From assembly GCA_937900465.1 (NCBI GenBank), contig CALCEJ010000080.1, positions 1-25,113 on the forward strand: a stretch of DNA of 25,113 nucleotides, read 5' to 3'. The DNA comes from an uncultured Bacteroidales bacterium. Lineage in GTDB: Bacteria; Bacteroidota; Bacteroidia; Bacteroidales; UBA932. Shown piece by piece: positions 16,442 through 23,821 of the stretch. The notes under the pieces are model-generated. The model worked only from the letters and a program-made list of their open reading frames with translations. It was not told where the DNA came from and searched no databases. Positions within the stretch are counted from its first letter, which is position 1. Every line of letters starts with the position of its first letter. Both the position numbers and the translations under genes were made by a program.

Positions 16442-17878
16442 CTATTTAACAGGCTTCAGACCAAGTTCTGAGGCCTTTTTTCGCATAAGGGCGTCAGCTT
16501 CTTCGAAGTTGTTGCCGATGATCCCGTCGAGGATTGCGTTCTTGACGTATTCCTTCAACTGTCCGATAGTGTTGCAGGGAGGGATGCCGAAGGTCTCCAT
16601 CACGTAGTCCCCGGTGATGGGGTTCTTGAAGTTCCGGATTGCGTCTTTTTGCTCGACCTCGACAAGTTTTGCTTTGACAAGGTCGAAATTCCTCCTGAGC
16701 CGGGCCACTTTTTCGGGGTTCTTGGAAGTGATGTCCGCGTTGCACAGAATCATAAGGTCGTCGATGTCCTCCCCGGCGTCGAAAAGGAGGCGGCGGACGG
16801 CGGAGTCGGTGACTTCGTCGTCGACGAGGGCGATGGGCCTGAGGTGGAGGCCTACAAGCTTCTGGACGTATTTCATCTTCTCGTTAAGGGGCATCCTCAG
16901 GCTCTCGAAAATCTTCGGGACCATACGCGCTCCAACGACTTCGTGTCCATAGAAGGTCCATCCGGTGCCCTCGACGAAGCGTTTGGTGGCGGGCTTTCCG
17001 ATATCGTGAAGAAGGGCGGCCCATCGGAGCCATAGTTTTCCTTCACGGTCCGTCTCAGCTACGTTGTCAAGAACCTTGAGGGTGTGGGAGAAGTTCTCCT
17101 TGTGGCCTTTTCCGTCAACAGTCTCGGTCCCTTTGAGTTTGACAAGACAGGGGAGGAACTGTCCGAGGAGTCCGGCCTCGTCCATAAGGCGGAAGGCCTT
17201 CGAGGGGACGTCCGTAAGGAGCATTTTGTTGACCTCCTCGACGATACGTTCCTTGGAGAGGATTTCAACCCTGTAGGCGTTTCTCTTTATGGACTCGAAG
17301 GATTCGTCAGTAATTCGGAACGGATGCTCCGGGGTAGAGAGTTTCGTCGCAAAGCGGATAGCCCGGAACATACGGAGGGGATCGTCGCTGTAAGTCGTAT
17401 CCGGGTCGAGGGGGGTACGGATTATTCCGGAGTCAAGGTCCCGGATACCGCCGAATGGGTCTACAAGCGCCCCGAAGTCCTCCTTCTGGAGACTGAATGC
17501 CATAGCATTGATTGTAAAATCGCGGCGCATCTGGTCTTCTTCCAGAGTGCCGTCTTCAACGATGGGCTTACGGGAATTACGGTTGTAGGATTCTTTCCTG
17601 GCTCCGACGAATTCGACTTCTATGCCCTTGTAATGGAGCATAGCGGTGCCGAAGTTCTTGAAGACGGAAACCTTTGTGCCGATTTTCGCCGCCACGGCGC
17701 CGGCAAGTTCGATGCCGCTGCCCTCGACTACAATGTCGATATCGTTGTTTTCCCTCCCAAGGAAACAGTCCCTGACGTATCCGCCGATCACGAAGGCGCG
17801 AACGCCCTTTTCCCTTGCCGTTTCGCTGACAAGGGTGAAGAGGGGATGGTTCAGATATCCTTCAGTAATCGTGGTCAT
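16442..17878 (-). CDS. cca: CCA tRNA nucleotidyltransferase with HD domain
   Basis: 478-aa class II CCA-adding enzyme that adds or repairs the 3' CCA of tRNAs. The N-terminal head has GGYVRD (Gly32-Asp37) and the metal-binding NDID (Asp46 and Asp48). RRDFTINAMAF and DDPLRMFRAIRFA are the usual second and fourth blocks. An HD domain follows in the C-terminal half (HDIGKP, His291-Asp292), as in bacterial enzymes with phosphohydrolase activity. Length is typical for Bacteroidota. The start is ATG at 17878, overlapping the upstream gene's stop as ATGA; an upstream in-frame alternative at 17896 is less likely. Eleven bases separate its stop from the convergent MFS stop. Confidence 0.95.
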   Translation of the reverse strand: MTTITEGYLNHPLFTLVSETAREKGVRAFVIGGYVRDCFLGRENNDIDIVVEGSGIELAGAVAAKIGTKVSVFKNFGTAMLHYKGIEVEFVGARKESYNRNSRKPIVEDGTLEEDQMRRDFTINAMAFSLQKEDFGALVDPFGGIRDLDSGIIRTPLDPDTTYSDDPLRMFRAIRFATKLSTPEHPFRITDESFESIKRNAYRVEILSKERIVEEVNKMLLTDVPSKAFRLMDEAGLLGQFLPCLVKLKGTETVDGKGHKENFSHTLKVLDNVAETDREGKLWLRWAALLHDIGKPATKRFVEGTGWTFYGHEVVGARMVPKIFESLRMPLNEKMKYVQKLVGLHLRPIALVDDEVTDSAVRRLLFDAGEDIDDLMILCNADITSKNPEKVARLRRNFDLVKAKLVEVEQKDAIRNFKNPITGDYVMETFGIPPCNTIGQLKEYVKNAILDGIIGNNFEEADALMRKKASELGLKPVK

Positions 17879-18276
17879 TTTATCATTTCTTCCCAAACCG
17901 GGGCCTTTTCCATAAACTCGAAGCCGTCATCTTTCCTTTGGAAGATAAAAGTCTTTTCCCCGTTTGTTATCGTAATGTAGCGGACTCCAAGCGAGGTGTT
18001 ATAGCGAAGGGCCTGGTCAACGGCGGATTGGTCCAGCGTAACGTCATTCCGCTTGCATTCGACGACCATTAGTGGTTTCCCGTCCCTTCCGTACACGACG
18101 ATATCCGCCCTGTAGGGCTTTTCCCCGACCTTCAGGCTGACTTCGCTCATCATCATATGTTCGGGAACCTTCAGGCCCGTGGAGAGCACGCCGATGAACC
18201 ATTGCCTCACCCTTTCTTCAGGGGTGAGGGCGACGCTCTTTTTACGGAGCGGATCCCATACCATATCACTTTGCAT
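17875..18276 (-). CDS. HsdR N-terminal-like PD-(D/E)xK small protein
   Basis: 133-aa soluble protein matching the stand-alone HSDR_N_2 type: a single nuclease-fold domain like the N-terminus of type I restriction subunit R. Visible residues are Glu45, Asp58 (YRADIVV) and Glu73-Cys-Lys75 (VVECKR), the full PD-(D/E)xK set, then the QALRYN helix and a TNGEKTFIF strand. There is no helicase domain and no hsdM or hsdS nearby, so it is not a restriction system. From memory, similar small genes sit beside holA or cca in many Bacteroidota, which argues for a housekeeping nucleic-acid role. The ATG at 18276 is only a few bases from its -7 box; ATG 18264 (129 aa) is a serious alternative start. Confidence 0.8.
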   Translation of the reverse strand: MQSDMVWDPLRKKSVALTPEERVRQWFIGVLSTGLKVPEHMMMSEVSLKVGEKPYRADIVVYGRDGKPLMVVECKRNDVTLDQSAVDQALRYNTSLGVRYITITNGEKTFIFQRKDDGFEFMEKAPVWEEMIK

Positions 18277-18282
18277 CGCAGT

Positions 18283-18291
18283 GCAAAGGTA
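18283..18291 (-). promoter_or_regulatory. -7 promoter element of the HsdR-N-like/cca operon
   Basis: The minus strand reads TACCTTTGC, a match to TAnnTTTG. Expected transcription would begin near 18278, almost at ATG 18276 and 14 bases before ATG 18264. No clear -33 element is seen. Confidence 0.5.
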
Positions 18292-18305
18292 ACCAATTTT
18301 TTGTT

Positions 18306-18314
18306 TAACTTTGC
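18306..18314 (+). promoter_or_regulatory. -7 promoter element of the Xer recombinase gene
   Basis: TAACTTTGC matches TAnnTTTG and lies 11 bases before ATG 18326. It faces away from the minus-strand -7 element, so the 49-bp gap is a compact divergent promoter. Confidence 0.5.
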
Positions 18315-18325
18315 AAAAGAGCACT

Positions 18326-19309
18326 ATGGAAAGCGCGGACCGTTTTATACGTTATATAAAGGATGTGCGGAGGTATTCCTCCCGCACCACGGAGATATAC
18401 GCTGATGCGATCCGCCGCTATTTCGAATTCACTGACCCCGAGCGGGCCTGCTCCCTCGAGGAGAATCTTTCCCTCTCATCCCTTCGCGCCTATGAGGCCC
18501 ATATGATAAGCGCCGGGCTGAGCCCCAGGACCGTCCACCAGCAGATATCCGCGATAAGCAGTTTTTCCAGTTTCCTTGTCCGGGAAGGGGCTATAAGGGG
18601 GAACAATGCAAAAACTGTCCGACGTCCCAAATTATCAAAGCGCCTCCCGGAGTTCTACAGGGAGGATATCCTTAACGAATATCTGGAGCGGACGGAGGCC
18701 GATGCCGGCGAAGACACGCTTGACGTCCTTCGCTCCTATGGGCCCGCCCCTACGGAAAAAACGGCGGTTGAAATATACCGCAGGCGGCTTAGAAGGATGA
18801 TTATTTCCCTTCTTTGGGCTTCCGGGATAAGAAGGGCGGAACTGATAAGTCTCAGGGTGGATTCGTTCAATCCGTCGAGGGGAATACTCCGCGTAAGGGG
18901 AAAAGGAGATAAAATGAGAGAAATTCCGCTTCCTTCATCCGTATGTCGTGAAATTTCGTTATATTTGGAAGCAGCGGAGCTGATGGACCCGGACCGGGGA
19001 GGGGAGTCGTCTCTTCTTGTTACCGAAAAGGGTAGGCCCCTGTACCCTGAATACGTGGACAGAACCGTCAAGGCGGAGCTCTCGGATGCGGGATTGACGG
19101 GACGTAAGTCCCCCCACGTCTTAAGGCATACGATTGCGACGGAACTGCTGGACAAGGGCGCGGACCTTAACTCCATCAAGGAATTGCTGGGCCACAGTTC
19201 GCTCGCCGCGACGCAGGTTTACACTCACAGTTCGGTCGAAAGACTGAAATTAGTTTATAACAGAGCCCATCCAAGGGCAAAAAAAGAAGGAGGATCAAGT
19301 AATGATTAA
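18326..19309 (+). CDS. XerC/XerD-type tyrosine recombinase
   Basis: 327-aa tyrosine recombinase. An N-terminal SAM-like core-binding domain (about 5-90, including SAGLSPRTVHQQISAISSF) is followed by the catalytic domain with Arg169 (SGIRRAEL), Lys193 (RGKGDK), His264 and Arg267 (HVLRH), His290 (LLGHSS) and nucleophile Tyr299 (QVYTH). All six catalytic positions are kept. Xer proteins resolve chromosome dimers at dif with FtsK. Between the domains (about 115-160) it carries some 20-25 more residues than the roughly 300-aa Xer proteins. No att sites or phage genes are near, and linkage to hpf supports a housekeeping XerC/D rather than an integrase. An in-frame TTG at 18311 overlaps the -7 box and is rejected as start. 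Confidence 0.88.
   Translation: MESADRFIRYIKDVRRYSSRTTEIYADAIRRYFEFTDPERACSLEENLSLSSLRAYEAHMISAGLSPRTVHQQISAISSFSSFLVREGAIRGNNAKTVRRPKLSKRLPEFYREDILNEYLERTEADAGEDTLDVLRSYGPAPTEKTAVEIYRRRLRRMIISLLWASGIRRAELISLRVDSFNPSRGILRVRGKGDKMREIPLPSSVCREISLYLEAAELMDPDRGGESSLLVTEKGRPLYPEYVDRTVKAELSDAGLTGRKSPHVLRHTIATELLDKGADLNSIKELLGHSSLAATQVYTHSSVERLKLVYNRAHPRAKKEGGSSND
19286..19293 (+). promoter_or_regulatory. Strong Shine-Dalgarno site for hpf inside the xer gene
   Basis: GAAGGAGG, 8 bases before ATG 19302, lies within the last codons of the recombinase gene. Such a site is unusually strong for Bacteroidota and decides the hpf start. Confidence 0.65.
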
Positions 19310-19592
19310 CATCAAGTCATTGAAATTCGATGCAGACGAGAAACTGCTCGAGTATGTGGAGAAAAAAGTAGGAAAGCTCGAAAAATTCTTCGACAATATG
19401 GGAGACCTCGACGTCACCCTGTCCCTGCTCCCGGATCCTGAGAACAAAGCCGTTAAGATCCAGACCCGTTTCCCCGGAGAGGACCTCGTTATCGAACGTA
19501 ACGCAAAGACTTTCGAGGAGGCCGTCACGGAGGCCGCTGATGCGATGAAGGAAAAGATCGTCAGGGCAAAAGAGCGTAAGTTCGACAAGTAG
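19302..19592 (+). CDS. hpf: Short-form ribosome hibernation-promoting factor HPF/YfiA
   Basis: 96-aa protein of the HPF/RaiA family, which binds the 30S decoding centre and stores ribosomes in an inactive state. The beta-alpha-beta-beta-beta-alpha layout is visible: an opening MINIKSLKF strand, the DEKLLEYVEKKVGKLEKFF helix, three strands (DVTLSLLP, KAVKIQTRF, EDLVIERN), and the TFEEAVTEAADAMKEKIVRAK helix. The length is that of the short form, with no C-terminal dimerisation extension. It overlaps the recombinase gene by 8 bases and has its own strong ribosome-binding site. Confidence 0.93.
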   Translation: MINIKSLKFDADEKLLEYVEKKVGKLEKFFDNMGDLDVTLSLLPDPENKAVKIQTRFPGEDLVIERNAKTFEEAVTEAADAMKEKIVRAKERKFDK

Positions 19593-19605
19593 CCGTTGAG
19601 AAAGA

Positions 19606-20661
19606 GTGGCTGCAGCTAAAGCTTATTCACAGACAGCGCAGGAAGCGCGCACACTCATTGAAGATGCCTCCAAGGGCATCTTCAAGAGTGTATACCTGCT
19701 CTTTGGCGAGGAACCCTTCTATACGGACAGGGTTTGCGAGGCCGTAACCGGCCACTGCCTCCAGGAGTGGGAGAAGGACTTCAACGAGACAATCTGCTTT
19801 GGCGCTGATGTTGACGCTGAAACCGTTGTTACAGCGGCAAGGCGTTTCCCGATGATGGCGGAGCGTCAACTCGTCGTCGTGAAGGAGGCCCAGATGATGA
19901 AGGACCTTGAAAGCCTTTCCTTATACTGTGACAATCCCCTTGACTCCACAGTCCTTGTTATATATGCAAGGGGAACCGCCATCGACAAGAGGAAGGCCCT
20001 TTACAAGAGTGTCCAGAAGCTTAAGGGCGCCGGAGCCGTTCTCGAGAGTACCCCTGTCCGCGACTATCAGATTCCTGACTGGATCATTTCATATTATGCA
20101 TCCAGAGGCCTTTCGATAGATCCTGAGGCGGCGCGTTTTCTCGGAGAGGCGGCAGGAACAGACCTTTCGAGAATAGCCGTAGAAACGGATAAGCTCCTCA
20201 AAAACCTTCCTGAAGGCACCAGGACCGTCACTGCTGAAGACATAGAAAGGAACGTCGGAATCAGCCGTCAGTTCAGTGTGTATGAACTGACAAAGGCCCT
20301 TTCCTATAAGAAAAAGGCGGACGCAGTCCGCATTGCCACTCATATCGGTAACGAACCCCGTTTCGTCCTGCTTGTTCCGGTCGCGGCACTAAGCACACAC
20401 TTCGGTAGAATCCTGAGGCTCCACGCCCTCCTTATGCAGAATCCGTCCGCAAGCGCTGATGAAAAGGCATCGCTTCTTGGGGTCAACAGGTTTTTCCTCG
20501 GAGAGTATGACTCTGCGTTGAGGAATTATCCCCTTAAGTCCGTAATGGCTGCAATTTCCCTTTTGACGGAGTACGACTATAAGGGAAAAGGCGGCGACGG
20601 AGGCGAAGCTCCGCAAGGGGATCTCTTTGTGGAACTCGTTACAAAATTATTAAATTTTTAG
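19606..20661 (+). CDS. holA: DNA polymerase III subunit delta
   Basis: 351-aa delta subunit of the clamp loader, which opens the beta sliding clamp. Typical features are the N-terminal YLLFGEEPFYTDRVCEAV segment, RRFPMMAERQLVVVKEAQ, the DYQIPDWI segment, LGEAAGTDLSRIAVETDKL and the NVGISRQFSVYELTKAL motif. The C-terminal helical collar follows (from about 255). As usual in delta it has no working Walker A. The start is GTG at 19606, 13 bases after hpf; no in-frame ATG gives a better start. Co-directional with xer and hpf, likely in one transcript. Confidence 0.95.
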   Translation: MAAAKAYSQTAQEARTLIEDASKGIFKSVYLLFGEEPFYTDRVCEAVTGHCLQEWEKDFNETICFGADVDAETVVTAARRFPMMAERQLVVVKEAQMMKDLESLSLYCDNPLDSTVLVIYARGTAIDKRKALYKSVQKLKGAGAVLESTPVRDYQIPDWIISYYASRGLSIDPEAARFLGEAAGTDLSRIAVETDKLLKNLPEGTRTVTAEDIERNVGISRQFSVYELTKALSYKKKADAVRIATHIGNEPRFVLLVPVAALSTHFGRILRLHALLMQNPSASADEKASLLGVNRFFLGEYDSALRNYPLKSVMAAISLLTEYDYKGKGGDGGEAPQGDLFVELVTKLLNF

Positions 20662-20670
20662 AAATACTTA

Positions 20671-20700
20671 TTGTAATTCAATATTATTATCTATATTTGC
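20671..20700 (+). promoter_or_regulatory. Promoter of the ABC transporter/5'-nucleotidase operon
   Basis: TTG at 20671-20673 and TATATTTGC at 20692-20700 are separated by 18 bases, matching the Bacteroidota -33/-7 arrangement. The 54-bp gap is AT-rich compared with its surroundings. This is the most complete promoter in the window and lies 15 bases before the ABC ATPase ATG. No terminator hairpin follows holA, so read-through is possible. Confidence 0.72.
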
Positions 20701-20715
20701 AGAAAATCTGTTGAA

Positions 20716-21561
20716 ATGTCAATTATAGAAATCAAAAACGTCAGCAAGAGTTTCGGCGAGAAAGTCGCCCTTGACGATGTGAGCCTTTCCATTGACGAGG
20801 GAACGATATTCGGCCTGCTGGGCCCTAACGGCGCTGGAAAATCCACTCTGATACGTATCATCAACCGTATCACTATCGCATCCGCCGGAACTGTTTTCTT
20901 CAACGGTCACCCTATTACGGATGACGATGTCTCCAAGATCGGATATCTTCCCGAGGAGCGCGGTCTCTACCGCAAGATGAAGGTCGGGGACCAGGCGATG
21001 TACCTTGCCCAGCTGAAGGGAATGTCCTCCCGCGATGCTGCAGTCGAACTCAAGAAATGGTTCAAGAAATTCGAGATTCAGGACTGGTGGAACAAGAAGG
21101 TCGAGGAACTCTCCAAGGGTATGGCCCAAAAGCTCCAGTTCATAACGACCGTTGTCCATAAGCCTAAGCTTATGATTCTCGATGAACCCTTTTCCGGTTT
21201 TGATCCGGTAAATGCTGAACTCATCCGTTCGGAAATCCTACGTCTGAGGGACGAAGGAGCGACGGTAATCCTTTCGACACATAATATGGAGTCCGTGGAG
21301 GCGCTATGCGACAATATCGCCCTTATCAACAAGTCCAGGCTCGTTATTACCGGAGGTACAGACGAGATCCGTCACCGCTATGGTGAGGACAACGTAGAAA
21401 TCGAGTACTCCGAGGGCGTGGAGCGCCGTAACCTCGTGGTCTCCAGAGCTGACGTCAACGCTACCCTTTCTGACCTTATCGGCAAGGGCGTAACCATCAA
21501 CTCCTTCAAGGAGGTCATCCCGCGTATGAACGATATCTTCATTAAACTTGTACAGGAGTAA
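20716..21561 (+). CDS. ABC transporter ATP-binding protein (NatA-like)
   Basis: 281-aa ATPase of an ABC-2-type exporter. It has Walker A GPNGAGKST (36-44), a Q-loop region, the signature LSKGM (instead of LSGGQ, common in this subfamily), Walker B LMILDEPF with the D-loop SGFDP, and the switch His in LSTHNMES. A C-terminal extension of about 70 residues, as in NatA/DrrA, precedes the stop. It pairs with the permease 6 bases downstream. In NatAB of Bacillus the substrate is Na+, but many Bacteroidota homologues are uncharacterised, so the substrate is open. Confidence 0.93.
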   Translation: MSIIEIKNVSKSFGEKVALDDVSLSIDEGTIFGLLGPNGAGKSTLIRIINRITIASAGTVFFNGHPITDDDVSKIGYLPEERGLYRKMKVGDQAMYLAQLKGMSSRDAAVELKKWFKKFEIQDWWNKKVEELSKGMAQKLQFITTVVHKPKLMILDEPFSGFDPVNAELIRSEILRLRDEGATVILSTHNMESVEALCDNIALINKSRLVITGGTDEIRHRYGEDNVEIEYSEGVERRNLVVSRADVNATLSDLIGKGVTINSFKEVIPRMNDIFIKLVQE

Positions 21562-21567
21562 GACGCT

Positions 21568-22965
21568 ATGAATTTCAAGAAATTAGGCATAATTATCCAG
21601 CGGGAATACCTGAACAAGGTAAAGAAGAAGAGTTTCATCCTTATTACCTTCCTCGCCCCGATTCTGTTTGCGGCAATCGCAATCCTCCCGACCGTCATAA
21701 TGATGGGAACCAAGGAGCAGGCAAAGAGGGTAGGCGTCGTGGACCGTTCCGGCATCGTGATGCCTTTCCTCGTGAGTAACGACAACGTCACTTATGTGGA
21801 CCTTGGCCCGGGCGCTCCGCTCGATTCCATCAAGGCTGATTTCAAAGCCTGGGATGTGGACGTCCTCCTTTCGATAAGCGAACTGGATACTGAGAAACGT
21901 ACCCTCACCGCTGATACCTATTCCGAGAAACCCCTCGGAATGGATACCGGGGAGAACATTGAACATCGGATCAATGACGCCGTCGAGGCATACAGGGTGG
22001 AATCATACGGCATCGAGAACCTCAAAGTCATAATGAGCGAGGTTAAATCCAACATCCACGTCCACAATTACACCATCGATGATTCCGGCAATGAACAGAT
22101 ATCCGAGTCCGGTGTCTATATGGCCGTATCGATGATACTCGGTATGATGCTTTACATGTTCATCGCCCTGTTCTCCGGAATGGTAATGTCCTCTGTGATT
22201 GAGGAGAAGTCCTCGCGTGTCGTAGAGGTCCTCGTGTCCTCTGTCAAGGCAACTGAGCTGATGTTCGGAAAGATTATCGGAGTCGCCCTTGTCGCCCTCA
22301 CGCAGTTCCTTCTGTGGATACTCCTTACCGGGGTTATCGTAGGTGTTGCAGGCAGCATCATAGGTATGGACAAGATTATGTCTGTCGGTACAGAGGCTGT
22401 CTCCGCCAGCGATATGGGCATCCACCCCGATATGGATGTCGATCTGGAGTCGCTTCAGGCTGCAGCGGCACAGCCGGCTGATTCTGTTGCAGTCAGTGCC
22501 GGGCCGTCCGGAATGGAGGCCGTCGTCTCGACACTGGGTAATCTCAACATCGGCCAGATCGTTATCGCGTTCCTGCTGTTCTTTGTCTTCGGCTACCTGC
22601 TGTACGCATCGCTGTTTGCGGCAATTGGCTCCGCCGTCGAGAATGAGGGAGACAGCAATCAGCTCCAGCTGCCGGTGACCATTCCCCTTATGCTTGGATT
22701 CTTCGTGGCTCTGTACGCATTCAAGGCGCCGGACAGCCAGCTTGTGTTCTGGTTCTCTATGATTCCTTTCACTTCGCCTATCGTGATGCTGGCGAGGATT
22801 CCTTTCGGAGTCGCCGCCTGGGAACTGGTTGTATCCATCGTGCTCCTGATATTGACTTTCATCGGATGCGCGTGGGCTTCAGCAAAGATATACAAGGTCG
22901 GAATCCTGATGTACGGAAAGAAATCGACGTTCAAGGATCTTTGGAAGTGGTTGAAACAGAAATAA
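21568..22965 (+). CDS. ABC-2-type transporter permease (NatB-like)
   Basis: 465-aa inner-membrane permease. One membrane segment follows a short basic N-terminus (about 23-46). A periplasmic domain of about 145 residues follows, and then a cluster of five or so membrane helices from about 190 to 445. The conserved SSVIEEKSSRVVEVLVSSVKATELMFGK region after the second helix is typical of ABC2_membrane_3 proteins. A low-complexity Ala/Pro/Asp/Ser loop (about 275-315) sits between helices. It forms the channel for the ATPase 6 bases upstream. The downstream gene starts one base after its stop. Confidence 0.9.
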   Translation: MNFKKLGIIIQREYLNKVKKKSFILITFLAPILFAAIAILPTVIMMGTKEQAKRVGVVDRSGIVMPFLVSNDNVTYVDLGPGAPLDSIKADFKAWDVDVLLSISELDTEKRTLTADTYSEKPLGMDTGENIEHRINDAVEAYRVESYGIENLKVIMSEVKSNIHVHNYTIDDSGNEQISESGVYMAVSMILGMMLYMFIALFSGMVMSSVIEEKSSRVVEVLVSSVKATELMFGKIIGVALVALTQFLLWILLTGVIVGVAGSIIGMDKIMSVGTEAVSASDMGIHPDMDVDLESLQAAAAQPADSVAVSAGPSGMEAVVSTLGNLNIGQIVIAFLLFFVFGYLLYASLFAAIGSAVENEGDSNQLQLPVTIPLMLGFFVALYAFKAPDSQLVFWFSMIPFTSPIVMLARIPFGVAAWELVVSIVLLILTFIGCAWASAKIYKVGILMYGKKSTFKDLWKWLKQK

Positions 22966-22966
22966 T

Positions 22967-23821
22967 ATGAAAAACGGGAACAACGCATATCTGTGGGTCC
23001 TCGTCGCCGTCGCGATAGTTGCTGTCATCGGGACGGTGCTAAAGCACGAGCCCTCGGTTTCGGTGAAATGGCACAGGGTGGCAATGGACGGGTCCAGGAC
23101 CGGAGTTTCCCCGGTTGTCGCCGGAAACGTGGATGCCTGCCTTGGAATCGTGGAGGGAGAGATGTATAAGGCCCCTAACGGCAGGATTTACGAAGGTGGA
23201 AGTATCGTAAAGGTAGCTGAGTCCCTTATCTCCGTCCAGCCACGGATGGAAAGACTCAAGACCAAGGTAGGGTTCAGCGCCCGCGAAATGAGGAAGAAGG
23301 CTCCCGAGTGCGAACTCAGCGATATGTTCGCTGATGCTATGAGGGCAAAGGCCTCAGAGGTGTTCGGAGTTCCGATGGACTTCGCGCTCACGAATTTCGG
23401 CGGAATCCGCTGTGACCTTCCGGGCGGAGATATCCTTCTTGAGGACATCGAGTCTATGTTCCCGTTCAAGAACTATCTCTGTTGGTGCACTGTCAGGGGA
23501 GAGGGTCTCCTCCGGCTTTTCGACCAGATGGCTGCGAATGAAAAGACTCCATTCCAGGTTATCAGCGGAGCAAGGGTTGTCCTGAGGGACGGGAAGGTGG
23601 TCTCATCGGAGATTGGAGGGGAGCCGGTAGACCCTTCGAGGCTCTATAATGTTGCAACCATAGACTTCCTTCTGAGCGGCGGCGACAAGATTGCCGTCGG
23701 TGCCGTCTCAGAAAAGGTCGAGCTGTCAACTGTCCTCCTGAAGGATGTAATGCTTGATTATGTCCAATCAAGGGAGGTCGTGGATTATGAAACTGACGGA
23801 CGCGTAACTGTTGTGGAGTGA
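22967..23821 (+). CDS. 5'-nucleotidase C-terminal domain protein (stand-alone)
   Basis: 284-aa protein with an N-terminal membrane segment or uncleaved signal (about 8-25). The rest matches the UshA/5'-nucleotidase C-terminal substrate-binding domain: EMRKKAPECELSDMFADAMR, NFGGIRCDLPGGDI (from 143), MFPFKNYLCWCTVRGEGLL, then YNVATIDFLLSGGDK near the end. In UshA this domain binds the nucleotide base and closes over the metal site. The metallophosphatase half is absent here and is encoded by the next gene, with a one-base overlap (TGATG). I recall similar adjacent pairs in Bacteroides. The two products probably act together in the periplasm. Confidence 0.88.
   Translation: MKNGNNAYLWVLVAVAIVAVIGTVLKHEPSVSVKWHRVAMDGSRTGVSPVVAGNVDACLGIVEGEMYKAPNGRIYEGGSIVKVAESLISVQPRMERLKTKVGFSAREMRKKAPECELSDMFADAMRAKASEVFGVPMDFALTNFGGIRCDLPGGDILLEDIESMFPFKNYLCWCTVRGEGLLRLFDQMAANEKTPFQVISGARVVLRDGKVVSSEIGGEPVDPSRLYNVATIDFLLSGGDKIAVGAVSEKVELSTVLLKDVMLDYVQSREVVDYETDGRVTVVE

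Noticed and set aside
17084..17980. 298-codon open frame antisense to cca
   Set aside because: The cca reading frame has all family motifs. The antisense frame has no recognisable domain and runs across the start of cca into the neighbouring gene.
17875..18276. Remnant of a type I restriction system
   Set aside because: The domain is complete with intact active-site residues, has its own promoter and is coupled to cca. No hsdM, hsdS or helicase fragments are present.
18326..19309. Tyrosine recombinase as integrase of a mobile element
   Set aside because: There are no att repeats, tRNA target, mobilisation or phage genes nearby, and it is linked to hpf and holA, which fits housekeeping Xer.
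20641..20670. AT-rich short inverted repeat after holA as a terminator
   Set aside because: The AAAATT/AATTTT-type pairing is weak and overlaps the last holA codons, with no GC stem.
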